DNA of 64,000 nucleotides from Lederbergia galactosidilytica (GTDB lineage Bacteria; Bacillota; Bacilli; Bacillales; Bacillaceae_C): contig NZ_JAGGKH010000010.1 in NCBI RefSeq assembly GCF_017873565.1, positions 62,001 to 126,000 of the forward strand, given 5' to 3'. The position numbers and the translations under genes are program-made. Positions 9,722 to 17,716 of the stretch are shown one piece after another. How positions within the stretch are numbered: the first letter of the stretch is position 1; the number at the start of each line of letters is the position of its first letter. The notes beneath the pieces are model-generated. The model had not been told where the DNA came from. It did not search any database and saw nothing but the letters and a program-made list of their open reading frames with translations.

Positions 9722-10907
9722 AGAACTGGCAATTACGTTATATTTATGGCTTTTTCGAATTGTTTTCTCCATTTCCAAGTTGTATCCATTGAGAAAACAA
9801 GCAACATTTGTGGCTTCGTTCGGTGATAATGTTTTATATACAGCGAATGCCTTGAAAAAGGTGCATCCAGATGTACCAATTGTGATTTTAAAAACAAATT
9901 CTTGCAAACTAGATTTTGCCGGTTATCCTGATTGGATTATATTAAATTTTGAACTTACATCCCCCATTCACTGGCTACGATCGGTCTTTCATTTAGCGAC
10001 TTCGTCCCATATTTTTGTGGATAATTATTTTGGTTTTTTAGCAGCGGCGACCTTTAGAAAAGAGACAATTTGTGTCCAGTTATGGCATGCTGCAGGTGCG
10101 GTAAAAAAATTCGGATTAAAGGATCCCTCTATTTATTACCGTACCCCTCGAGCCCAAAGCCGCTTTCAAAAAGTATATGATCAACAGACCCATGTCGTGG
10201 TTGGTAGTGAGAAAATGAGTGAGATTTTTCAGCAGAGCTTTGGCATACCTGCTGAGCGGATTTTGCGAACTGGCATCCCAAGAACCGACTTTTTCTATGA
10301 TGAATTAACTCAACAAATCGTTGAATCCGATTTAGCTTATCATTATCCTGTTATCCAAAAAAAACATGTTATTTTATACGCGCCTACTTTTCGCGATGAT
10401 CAATTACATGTTTCTAAACTAGCGCTTGATCTTGAAAAAATGTATCAAGCATTCCATGAAGATTATGTATTGTTCTTAAGATTACATCCTGCCATCCAAA
10501 CAGATTGGAAAAATCATTATCCTGATTTTGTTTATGATGTGTCTCATTTTCCTGATGTCAATCATTTATTAATGGTGACAGATATATTAATCTCAGATTA
10601 TTCTTCGATTCCATTTGAATTTTCCTTATTACAAAGGCCAATGATCTTCTTTGCTTATGATTTAGAAGAATATAGTCGTACCCGTGGCTTTTGGGAAAAT
10701 TACGATGACCTTGTTCCTGGACCGATTGTGCAAACAACAGATGAACTAATTGAATGCATTCAAAAACAAACCTTCCAATTACAACAAATCGAAGAGTTTG
10801 CCCAAGAATGGAATGAGTATTCGCTAGGACAATCGAGTGAACAATTAGTACATGCTTTATTCTCTTCTTCCGAACAAGTTTTACCGCAAAGATCAGCAGA
10901 AGAATAA
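9714..10907 (+). CDS. tagB: Teichoic acid primase, CDP-glycerol glycerophosphotransferase
   Basis: 397 residues. TagB adds the first glycerol-phosphate to the ManNAc-GlcNAc lipid-linked disaccharide. It has a hydrophobic N-terminus (membrane association), SPIHWLRSVFHL and IFVDNYFGFL as in B. subtilis TagB, the catalytic box VQLWHAAGAVKKFG with His125, TGIPRTDFF, ILYAPTFRDD and ISDYSSIPFEFS. The SPIH and DNYF motifs separate it from the three larger paralogues on the other strand. The start overlaps tagD by 8 bp. A terminator follows 35 bp after the stop. Confidence 0.9.
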   Translation: MVRELAITLYLWLFRIVFSISKLYPLRKQATFVASFGDNVLYTANALKKVHPDVPIVILKTNSCKLDFAGYPDWIILNFELTSPIHWLRSVFHLATSSHIFVDNYFGFLAAATFRKETICVQLWHAAGAVKKFGLKDPSIYYRTPRAQSRFQKVYDQQTHVVVGSEKMSEIFQQSFGIPAERILRTGIPRTDFFYDELTQQIVESDLAYHYPVIQKKHVILYAPTFRDDQLHVSKLALDLEKMYQAFHEDYVLFLRLHPAIQTDWKNHYPDFVYDVSHFPDVNHLLMVTDILISDYSSIPFEFSLLQRPMIFFAYDLEEYSRTRGFWENYDDLVPGPIVQTTDELIECIQKQTFQLQQIEEFAQEWNEYSLGQSSEQLVHALFSSSEQVLPQRSAEE

Positions 10908-10941
10908 AGTGCTGAATCGATTGGTAATTTCATATTTCTTA

Positions 10942-10976
10942 TAAGGAGTCCAAGTTTTTTGGCTCCTTTTTCTTTT
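10942..10976 (+). terminator. Terminator of tagD-tagB
   Basis: AAGGAGTCCAAG pairs with TTGGCTCCTT around a T-rich loop, followed by TTTTCTTTT. Confidence 0.85.
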
Positions 10977-11059
10977 GGTCGCATAGTAAATATTCAAGTT
11001 TTTTCCTCTGCCAACTACTTTTTTTACACGGATTTACATGATTTGTCATCAAAATGTAT

Positions 11060-11088
11060 TTTACCTGAGTCTACTTTCATAGTATTAT
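11060..11088 (+). promoter_or_regulatory. Candidate promoter of the LCP gene
   Basis: TTTACC and TATTAT are separated by exactly 17 bp, 77 nt before the start codon of the LCP gene. This fits a SigA-type promoter with a weak -35. Confidence 0.5.
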
Positions 11089-11164
11089 AGTTTGTAGCAT
11101 ATTTATTTTTCCTAAGTGCCATGTAACAAGTAAGAGAAATTTTAAATAAAGGAGTCTAATCCTT

Positions 11165-12205
11165 ATGGGAAGACAATATATAAAAGTGTCAAACAAGAAA
11201 AAACGTAATCGACGCATTTTTTGGTTTTTGATTTTTCCGATATTATTAATAGCATCTGGGGCCATAAGTTATGGGGTCCATATATATACAAAAGCAGAAG
11301 ATATGATGGCGAATTCTTATCAAGATGATCGTGATGGGAAATCTGATTTACGTGAAACAAAAGTCGATCCCAAAATTGATAATGTTTCGATCTTATTTAT
11401 CGGCATTGATGAAAGTTCAAAACGGAGTCAAGGCGCTAATACACGTTCAGACGCGCTTTTACTAGCAACTTTAAACGAAAAACAAAAGTCAGTTAATCTT
11501 TTATCTATTCCGCGTGATACGTATGCGTATATTGATGAGGTTGGCTATTCAACAAAAATTAACCATGCTCATAAATTTGGTGGTCCAAAAGCAACAATTG
11601 AGACTGTCGAAAATCTTCTAGATATTCCTGTAGATTATTATGTACGTGTTGATTTTGAAGCATTTATGGAGATTATCGATGCCCTTGGTGGTGTGGATAT
11701 TGATGTACCTTTCGCTTTTTCTGAACAAGACTCTAAAGACCGTGCTAATGCGATCTCTCTAGAAGCTGGACTCCAAACACTTGATGGTGAACAAGCTTTA
11801 GCCTTTGCTAGAACAAGACATATGGATAATGACATTGAACGTGGAAAAAGGCAACAGGAAGTTATAAAGGCCATTACGAACAAGGCTGCATCTGGTGCAA
11901 CGATTCCGAAACTAGGTCAGATCATCGATGCCATTGGCAATAATATGAAAACAAACATGACCTTTGATGAAATTAAAGCTTTTGCTGATTATGGTATTTC
12001 TGGTAATTTATCGATTAATACAATGAATCTTGATGGTTTTGATACTTATATTCCGAATAGTGCTGGTAATAATGTTTATTATTGGCAGCTGGATGACCAA
12101 TCATTAGCTGAAACCACCGTTGCCTTAAGACAACATCTAGGCTTAGAACCTGCAACGGATGTGACAAATAATAATGTTGCAGAACCTGCACCTAACGTAG
12201 AATAA
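11165..12205 (+). CDS. tagU: LytR-CpsA-Psr (LCP) family wall polymer ligase
   Basis: 346 residues. LCP enzymes move teichoic acid from undecaprenyl phosphate to peptidoglycan outside the membrane. The order is a basic cytoplasmic tail (KKKRNRR), one membrane helix at about residues 18-40, then the LCP domain with NVSILFIGIDES, NTRSDALLLATLN, LLSIPRDTYA, KINHAHKFGG, DALGGVDIDVPF, LDGEQALAFARTRH and ERGKRQQEVI. The Arg and Asp residues that hold the pyrophosphate are present. The start is ATG with AAAGGAG 11 nt upstream. Placement next to tagB, tagO and tagA supports a TagU-type role, although other LCP paralogues share it. Confidence 0.9.
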   Translation: MGRQYIKVSNKKKRNRRIFWFLIFPILLIASGAISYGVHIYTKAEDMMANSYQDDRDGKSDLRETKVDPKIDNVSILFIGIDESSKRSQGANTRSDALLLATLNEKQKSVNLLSIPRDTYAYIDEVGYSTKINHAHKFGGPKATIETVENLLDIPVDYYVRVDFEAFMEIIDALGGVDIDVPFAFSEQDSKDRANAISLEAGLQTLDGEQALAFARTRHMDNDIERGKRQQEVIKAITNKAASGATIPKLGQIIDAIGNNMKTNMTFDEIKAFADYGISGNLSINTMNLDGFDTYIPNSAGNNVYYWQLDDQSLAETTVALRQHLGLEPATDVTNNNVAEPAPNVE

Positions 12206-12215
12206 CCCTTTCATT

Positions 12216-12248
12216 CCCCCACTTGCTTATTTTGCAAGTGGGGTTTTT
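12216..12248 (+). terminator. Terminator of the LCP gene
   Basis: CCCCACTTGC pairs with GCAAGTGGGG around a 7-nt loop, followed by TTTTTAT. Confidence 0.93.
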
Positions 12249-12278
12249 ATCATTTTCCGACAAAAGACTCCCTCTTCA

Positions 12279-12638
12279 ATTTTGTCCAGGGCATAACCCA
12301 AAAATAAGTGGGAGATGAATGTCGGTTGGGGTAGTCAGAACGCACGTTTGCGTTGTACAATATTCCTGTAAGTTGTTCTTTGAAAACTGAAGATATGAGG
12401 TTGTGACAGGAAAAACGTCTGTCGCGTAAAATCTTCAACGTTCTATCGCCTCCACGCATTCCGAAGTTGCGAAAACCAAGCTAAAGTAGGGTGCGTGGCG
12501 AGTCAACGTACAGGACATATAAAACTTTCACCGTAAGGACTACGGGTAGAGCCTGGTAAAATAACCGGGGGATGCCTTGGTGTTCGCAGGAAGCTCCCAC
12601 TTCAAATTTCGTTAGAAATTAAGTGGTGAGTAGTTCAA
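12279..12638 (+). mobile_element. Solo IS200/IS605-type element with TnpB omega-RNA end, copy 1
   Basis: This ~361-bp block is repeated at 15887-16246 in the same orientation with about 20 differences. It encodes no plausible protein. The left part has small hairpins (GGGCATAACCC). The right end has the form known from TnpB elements: GGGATGCC, then AGGAAGCTCCCACTT, an AATTTC-GTTA-GAAATT hairpin, AAGTGGTGAG and the terminal TAGTTCAA. A TCAA right cleavage site is known for IS608-type elements. No tnpA or tnpB is present, so it looks like a non-autonomous derivative. The left boundary (near ATTTTG) is uncertain. Family assignment is from pattern recall, not a search. Confidence 0.7.
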
Positions 12639-12658
12639 GCCAGAGAGCTAATGGCATG
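12440..12658 (+). ncRNA. Probable TnpB-type omega RNA with guide, copy 1
   Basis: The right half of copy 1 folds into several hairpins and ends in the conserved right-end hairpin plus TAGTTCAA. In TnpB systems the RNA runs past the right end and the next ~16-20 nt act as the guide; here these would be GCCAGAGAGCTAATGGCATG at 12639-12658. The 5' end of the RNA is a guess. No expression evidence is available. Confidence 0.4.
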
Positions 12659-12789
12659 CCCCTCAATTTCGTCTAAATTCTGTGTAAAATAGAGTAAACC
12701 CTTTCTATTCCCCTTTTTTTAGTATAATGTAGGTAGAATTACTACAGCCTCGACTTATCCTCATTACAATCTACAAGGGAAGTGTCACT

Positions 12790-13128
12790 ATGCCTCTAGC
12801 ACAGTGAGTTAGTGAAAGCCCTCCTGATTATATCCGACACGATCACTTATTCAAGGAATTAATTCATACGCTTTTCGAAGAGTTTTTGAAGGCATTTTTT
12901 CCTGAAGTCTATCCATTTGTTGATTTTCGTGATCTAACGCCTCTATCAGAAGAAGTTTTTTACTTGGACGAAGCGGATAGAATCAAGAAAGGGAAAGAGA
13001 TCGGAGTAAAAAGTGGCAAGTAAGAAGTAGCAGTAGAGATGCTGAAAGAGGGGCTTTCCATCGAATTCATTGTAGAGGTAACAAAGTTGGAGAAAAGGGA
13101 AATGGAAGAATTGAAAGCGAAGCCATAA
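12790..13128 (+). pseudogene. Broken Rpn-family recombination-promoting nuclease/putative transposase
   Basis: One reading frame runs from ATG 12790 to TAA 13126 with two internal stops (TGA at 12805, TAA at 13021). Its first part, PPDYIRHDHLFKELIHTLFE, then FLKAFFPEVYPFVDF and LTPLSEEVFY, is the N-terminus of the Rpn/YhgA-like PD-(D/E)XK family. The last part, VEMLKEGLSIEFIVEVTKLE, is the typical C-terminal tail. The catalytic middle is missing. Since the frame is kept, a clean internal deletion is likely. It lies immediately beside the solo omega-RNA element, in a spot that collects mobile DNA. Confidence 0.8.
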
Positions 13129-13136
13129 CTTTTTAT

Positions 13137-13170
13137 GGATCCCTAGACAAAGCTGTCATGGGATCCTTTT
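13137..13170 (+). terminator. Hairpin terminator after the Rpn pseudogene
   Basis: GGATCCC pairs with GGGATCC, followed by TTTTCC. The stretch from there to 13332 holds nothing recognisable. Confidence 0.6.
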
Positions 13171-13332
13171 CCGTGTATCAAATGATAAAGGACAATCATG
13201 AGGAAGCTCACAATTAAGCAAGGAAAAGTATGAAGCAATGTTCTTCGTATATAAGGCGGTATAAGCGAAGCCATTAAGTTTCATGACTGTGGGAGACATT
13301 TGCTCATTACGTTATGAATAGCCCTTCTCCAC

Positions 13333-13374
13333 AGAAAAAGAGCTTCGCAACTAGACGCGAAAGCTCTTGTTTTT
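13333..13374 (-). terminator. Terminator of tagO
   Basis: AGAGCTTTCGC pairs with GCGAAGCTCT (one bulge), followed on the minus strand by TTTTTCTG. It touches the tagO stop codon. Confidence 0.85.
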
Positions 13375-14437
13375 ATAGTCGATCGTCATAGCGACTATTC
13401 TGTGCTCGAGGTCGCATGAATTTTAAGATTGGTTTGTAGTCTTTTCCAGCAAGCCCAATGAGTTCCGCAAATAGCTCAATCAGCAATAACAGCAGTGCAA
13501 TGATAAGTAGTGAGCCCCAAATAGTGGCCATGGAAAAAATGATGGCCGCTAGACTAAACATAATGGCGATCCCATATATAACTAACACTGTTTGCCGATG
13601 GGAGAAGCCAGAGCTTAGCAGGCGATGATGCAAGTGAAGCTTATCTGCCGATGATAATGGCTTCTTTTGCATAAAACGGCGCATCATCGCAAAAAATGTA
13701 TCAGAAATTGGAACACCGAGAATAATAATCGGGATAACGAATGACAAGAACGTAATATTCTTAAATCCAAGTAGGGATAACACAGCGATCATATAGCCCA
13801 AAAATAAGGCTCCTGAATCTCCCATGAAAATTTTAGCCGGATAAAAATTATAGGGTAAGAATCCAAGCGTACTTCCCAATAATACAAGTGCGATCGTCAG
13901 TACAAAAAAGTCTCCTTGGATTAGCGACATAATACTCAACGTCACAAGGGCAATGGATGATACTCCAGCTGCAAGCCCATCTAATCCATCAATAAAGTTA
14001 ATGGCATTCGTAATCCCAACGATCCACAAGATGGTGAGTGGGATCGAAAGATAGCCAAATTCCATTTGGCCACCGAAGGGAAGATTGATGAATTCTAAAT
14101 CAAATCCTCCTACTAAGGCGACTACGGCAGCAAGCAGTTGCCCAATGAACTTATAGCGGGGAGCAAGATCATAAATATCATCAAGGATTCCCGTTATAAT
14201 GATAATGCCGCTCCCGATGATAATCGGCCATAAATAGGGACTATCTTCATGAGACAGAATTAAGCCAAGTATAAAACTTATATAAATAGCAAGCCCGCCA
14301 AGATATGGCATTGCTTTGCTGTGTACCTTACGATCATTCGGTTTATCGGTTACATTCCATTTGATTGCAAGCTTTTTAATGAATGGCGTTAAAATGATTG
14401 AGGCAACAAAGCATATAAAAAAATAAAGCAGATCCAA
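13373..14437 (-). CDS. tagO: Undecaprenyl-phosphate GlcNAc-1-phosphate transferase
   Basis: 354 residues with about 10-11 membrane helices. TagO starts wall teichoic acid synthesis by moving GlcNAc-1-phosphate from UDP-GlcNAc to undecaprenyl phosphate. Family motifs are all present: KPNDRKVHSKAMPYLGG near the N-terminus, DDIYDLAPRYKFIGQ (metal-binding DD), NAINFIDGLDGLAAG, FMGDSGALFLGY and the HHRLL loop. The start is TTG at 14437 with AAGGGGG upstream. tagO and tagA are neighbours here, bracketed by the two omega-RNA-type elements. Confidence 0.95.
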   Translation of the reverse strand: MDLLYFFICFVASIILTPFIKKLAIKWNVTDKPNDRKVHSKAMPYLGGLAIYISFILGLILSHEDSPYLWPIIIGSGIIIITGILDDIYDLAPRYKFIGQLLAAVVALVGGFDLEFINLPFGGQMEFGYLSIPLTILWIVGITNAINFIDGLDGLAAGVSSIALVTLSIMSLIQGDFFVLTIALVLLGSTLGFLPYNFYPAKIFMGDSGALFLGYMIAVLSLLGFKNITFLSFVIPIIILGVPISDTFFAMMRRFMQKKPLSSADKLHLHHRLLSSGFSHRQTVLVIYGIAIMFSLAAIIFSMATIWGSLLIIALLLLLIELFAELIGLAGKDYKPILKFMRPRAQNSRYDDRL

Positions 14438-14866
14438 TTTGTAACCCCCTTGCCCTTACTATTGCATAATTTATCATAATTAGACATATCGATTAATGAC
14501 ATTTATCCCATTATTAGGAACCATTTATTATATATGTGTTTTGCTAGTTAAGCGAATGCTTCACTGCCTCACAAATAGTCATTATAAACGGCTGTTCGAC
14601 GAGATAAAAAGACACTTCAACAACCCTTAAGGAGTCAATAAAAGTTTCATCTCGTAAAAAACAAACTCTACTAGTCCGCAAACGTTGGAGCCGAATATTG
14701 TAAAAATCAGCTACTACGCTAGATCATAAAATTATTTAAGGTAAAAATATTCACATACCACTTTTATCAAGCAGTATTATGCCTAAAAATCCCGATTTTT
14801 GCCTAATCACATAATAGCCGAATTAAATCTCATTTTCAACTAATCTTATAATCTTTGACGTGTATA
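14438..14866. other. Gene-free region between tagO and tagA
   Basis: About 430 bp without a supported gene. It should hold the tagO promoter, but I could not pick a convincing one. No repeat from elsewhere in the window is recognisable here. Confidence 0.5.
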
Positions 14867-14905
14867 AGAAGAAAAAGTTACAGATTAGCGTAACCTTTTT
14901 CTTCT
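14867..14905 (-). terminator. Terminator overlapping the end of tagA
   Basis: GAAGAAAAAGGTTAC pairs with GTAACTTTTTCTTC. One arm encodes the last codons of tagA, so the stop codon lies in the loop. Confidence 0.75.
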
Positions 14906-15616
14906 ATATTGGAACATTTTCTTCACAAATATCGGCAAAACAAGCATTCTCTTCCAGCGTGAAGGCTGTTGAATCAACCGATGTAACCATTCAAGGTTTA
15001 ACTTTCGCCAAAATGCAGGGGCACGCTTCATAGTCCCTGCTAAAATATCAAAACTACCACCAATCCCCATAAAAATACCCTTTTCAAAGGAATCTAAATT
15101 TTTCTGGATCCATTCTTCTTGTTTGGGGAATCCTAAAGCCACGAAAACAAGATCAGCTTTTGCTTCTTTGACCATCTCGTTCACTTTATGCTCTTGGCCT
15201 TTAAAAAATCCATGATGATACCCAGCAATAACTAATTTTGGATAATCCCTTTTTATTTTTGGAATCATTTGTTCAAGTGTTTGCTCTTTCGCTCCTAAAA
15301 AAAAGACACGTAATCTTTCTTGGTTGGCGATCGATAACAACTCCACCATTAGATCAAAGCCGGCAATTCTTTCCGGCAGTGGCTTACGAACAATTTTCGA
15401 TCCTAAAATCACGCCAATTCCATCTGCAATAATATGATTGGCAAACTGTAGAGTATGCATATATTGAGGATCCTTATTAGCATACATGACGATTTCAGGA
15501 TTGGCCGTAACAATAAAGGCCTTTTTATTTCGCTTAATTTTCTCTTGTAAAATACTTAATATTTCCTGCTGAGTAGTATAATCAAATTCCACTCCAAGGA
15601 TATCCACTTTATTCAA
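14885..15616 (-). CDS. tagA: GlcNAc-PP-undecaprenol N-acetylmannosaminyltransferase
   Basis: 243 residues, GT26 (WecG/TagA/CpsF). It adds ManNAc from UDP-ManNAc to lipid-linked GlcNAc, the second WTA step after TagO and before TagB. Motifs: VTANPEIVMYANKD, HIIADGIGVILGSK (the Asp65 used as catalytic base in a studied TagA falls at residue 65 here), VALGFPKQEEW and GIGGSFDILAG. The basic C-terminus (WKRMLVL, YRRKRLR) is the part that holds such enzymes to the membrane. The start is TTG at 15616, with CAGGAG 9 nt upstream. An in-frame GTG at 15637 lies before that ribosome site and is rejected. Confidence 0.93.
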   Translation of the reverse strand: MNKVDILGVEFDYTTQQEILSILQEKIKRNKKAFIVTANPEIVMYANKDPQYMHTLQFANHIIADGIGVILGSKIVRKPLPERIAGFDLMVELLSIANQERLRVFFLGAKEQTLEQMIPKIKRDYPKLVIAGYHHGFFKGQEHKVNEMVKEAKADLVFVALGFPKQEEWIQKNLDSFEKGIFMGIGGSFDILAGTMKRAPAFWRKLNLEWLHRLIQQPSRWKRMLVLPIFVKKMFQYRRKRLR

Positions 15617-15734
15617 TATGGTTAACTCCTGTATCACAATTTATATATCTTAAATAGATGAATAAAAGTCTTACGGACGCCCCTTCCACTTCTATGTAGC
15701 ACATAGTTAGCAGATTGTTTGAACATCTTCTCAT

Positions 15735-15740
15735 AGTATA
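15735..15740 (-). promoter_or_regulatory. Candidate extended -10 of tagA
   Basis: On the minus strand TGGTATACT gives an extended -10 (TGnTATACT) about 120 nt before the tagA start. The -35 is poor. Confidence 0.35.
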
Positions 15741-15886
15741 CCACTTCTAAACCTAGTATGGATATGGTAGAACTTTACTCATCTATCACCCAACCGAAAC
15801 GTAAGATAGTTTGCCAAATTCGCTCCATGCGTTGCTACCTCCCTATCATTAGAAGTACCCCATTTTCACGATCATTTACTTTATCC

Positions 15887-16246
15887 ATTTTGCGCAGGGC
15901 ATAGCCCAAAATAAGTGGGAGATGAATGTCGGTTGGCGGTATCCAAAACGCATGTTTGCATGGTACAATATTCCTGTAAGTTGTTCTTTGAAAACTGAAG
16001 ATATAAGGTTGTGACAGGAAAAACGTCTGTCACGTAAAATCTTCAACGTTCTATCGCCTCCACGCATTCCGAAGTTGCGAAAACCAAGCTAAAGTAGGGT
16101 GCGTGGCGAGTCAACGTACAGGATATATAAAGCTTTTACCGTAGGGACTACGGGTAGAGCCTGCTAAAATAACCGAGGGATGCCTTGGTGTTCGCAGGAA
16201 TCTCCCACTTCAAATTTCGTTAGAAATTAAGTGGTGAGTAGTTCAA
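15887..16246 (+). mobile_element. Solo IS200/IS605-type element with TnpB omega-RNA end, copy 2
   Basis: Second copy of the 361-bp element at 12279-12638, same strand. Differences cluster in the left ~70 bp. The right two thirds, including the terminal hairpin and TAGTTCAA, is almost unchanged. The different flanks after TTCAAG define the right border. It has no transposase gene. The left border is again near ATTTTG. The two copies bracket the tagO-tagA segment. Confidence 0.7.
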
Positions 16247-16266
16247 GTCTAAATAATTACGGATCG
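16050..16266 (+). ncRNA. Probable TnpB-type omega RNA with guide, copy 2
   Basis: Same right-end structure as copy 1. The 20 nt after TTCAA, GTCTAAATAATTACGGATCG at 16247-16266, would be the guide and differ fully from those of copy 1. The RNA 5' end is a guess. Confidence 0.4.
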
Positions 16267-16335
16267 TTTAAGTTTTTAAAAAAACTGTAGCTTCACATAT
16301 TCATTTTTATAAAACGCTTCCATCCCCTTATAAGA

Positions 16336-16770
16336 TTAATGTTTACTCATAATATGTTTGCGCGAAGCTAATGCATCGAGTGTTAGTACTTTCCGTTCAA
16401 ATTGTATACTAAAGGAAGAAAAAATCAAGATCTTCATTTCATCTGGCATGTATATGTCCTCTCCCTCTTCTTCTATGTAAAATAGCCACTTTTTTAAATC
16501 GATGATCATCCGGATATTCCATGCAACTTCTTCCGATTTGACTGTTAAATCAAGAACGGTTTGAACAAATAATAATGATGATAAAAGTAGAGTAGTGTCT
16601 AGAAAAGATCTTCTGGAGTTTGGTAAAGTTGAAGGTTCTTTGAAGTAAATCACAGGGGCTAATTTAATTTCACTATTATTCCTCATGTTTCCATGGCAGA
16701 TTAACCGGTATCCTCTTCCTGCTAGCTTCCCATACGACAACAATTGACTAATCTCAATATGCATACTCAT
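16336..16770 (-). CDS. Protein of unknown function
   Basis: 144 residues, not recognised. It starts MSMHIEISQLLSYGKLAGRG, is mostly mixed alpha/beta, and has a hydrophobic stretch near residues 57-75 (DTTLLLSSLLFVQTVLDL) that is probably a buried helix, not a membrane segment. There is no signal peptide. It is real rather than a shadow: GGAGGAG lies 6 nt before the ATG, and the composition is protein-like. It is transcribed away from the XRE regulator at 16958, sharing a 187-bp region, so that regulator may control it. Confidence 0.6.
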   Translation of the reverse strand: MSMHIEISQLLSYGKLAGRGYRLICHGNMRNNSEIKLAPVIYFKEPSTLPNSRRSFLDTTLLLSSLLFVQTVLDLTVKSEEVAWNIRMIIDLKKWLFYIEEEGEDIYMPDEMKILIFSSFSIQFERKVLTLDALASRKHIMSKH

Positions 16771-16957
16771 TTCATTCTCCTCCCAATGTATAAAGACCCA
16801 TACTTAGTCAAATATACCTATATATTAACTTTCCTATATGGTGTATACGTATGATTCGTAAATTGTTATGGTATTTTTTATTATGTTTTGTTATAAAAAC
16901 CTCTCAGCCGTTTTTTTGTCGGTATGTTTAACGAAAAAGCTAAATGGGGGAAGTAGC

Positions 16958-17359
16958 ATGGCATTCCATCAGGAACTAAAAAAATATCGGGAAGAAATCT
17001 TAGGGATCAGCCAAGATGAAGCGATTAAGCGGCTTCATATGACACAGGCAGCTCTTTCCAATTATGAACATGGGAAACGCCAGATTTCTATTGAAACGCT
17101 GCAACAATTTCAACGTGCGTACGCCATTCCACAGGATCACCTAATACGTATCCTTTTTGGTGAAGAAACAGGTACAGAATATACCCCGATGATGTTGCGT
17201 GAGCACACAAAAGATTCAGAGCTAACGAAAATTCTTGACATGATTGAAAACAACGAAAACTTATATAGGTTTCTCGTTTCCCTCTCTCATTCCGATGAAA
17301 AAACTCAACGGCTCGTAAGCGATTTTCTTCCACACACATTAAAACTTGCCCAACGATAA
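16958..17359 (+). CDS. XRE-family DNA-binding transcriptional regulator
   Basis: 133 residues. The N-terminal ~65 residues are an HTH_3 domain (ISQDEAIKRLHMTQAALSNYEHGKRQISIETLQQF). The C-terminal ~65 residues (ELTKILDMIENNENLYRFL) form a helical region that may dimerise or sense a signal. The start is ATG 16958 with GGGGGAAG 6 nt upstream; 30 codons of open frame before it have no ribosome site. It is divergent from an unknown gene. Targets cannot be read from sequence. Confidence 0.85.
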   Translation: MAFHQELKKYREEILGISQDEAIKRLHMTQAALSNYEHGKRQISIETLQQFQRAYAIPQDHLIRILFGEETGTEYTPMMLREHTKDSELTKILDMIENNENLYRFLVSLSHSDEKTQRLVSDFLPHTLKLAQR

Positions 17360-17415
17360 TTACGGAAAGAAAATACCCGTTCAAAAATTCTAGCATTGAT
17401 TTGATGAGTAGGAAC

Positions 17416-17467
17416 AAGCGTTAACCAATCATATCCCTTCTATTGAGGATGTTGGTTAACGCTTTTC
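17416..17467. terminator. Terminator after the XRE gene
   Basis: A 13-bp stem, AAGCGTTAACCAA / TTGGTTAACGCTT, around a long loop, followed by TTTTCAT. Confidence 0.8.
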
Positions 17468-17544
17468 ATATTCGCTTATTCCTCATCCATCTAAAGTCCT
17501 TTTTTACCAACTTAAGAAGGAAAGAAACATTTTGAGGAGAATTT

Positions 17545-17684
17545 CTTTAAGGTACGTGTTCAAAAAGGAGGAAGCAATTCGAGGTGGTGACATCGACGTT
17601 CGACACAGGACGTGTCGGTACTTAGTCGAAGATCCTTTAGCACGCGGTGTCATTTTTACCAGACTTTTTGAACATCCTCTTTAA
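17545..17684. repeat. Interspersed repeat with terminal inverted repeats
   Basis: About 140 bp bounded by TGTTCAAAAAG (17557-17567) and CTTTTTGAACA (17664-17674). The interior, with GAGGTGGTGACATCGACGTTCGAC and GTCGAAGATCCTTTAGC-type strings, matches my memory of a repeat scattered in Bacillaceae genomes. It has no coding potential. The family name is unknown to me. Confidence 0.55.
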
Positions 17685-17716
17685 CATATAGATGTCGACT
17701 TTTGAAGCAGGTGATC

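Noticed and set aside
12370-12400. rRNA operon leader because of the boxA-like string
   Set aside because: No rRNA or tRNA sequence is near either copy; the string is part of the mobile element.
12250-12459. 69-residue minus-strand frame, nearly repeated at 15876-16067
   Set aside because: Both frames exist only because the 361-bp element is duplicated. The similarity is at DNA level, there is no ribosome site, and the frame runs antisense to the probable guide RNA.
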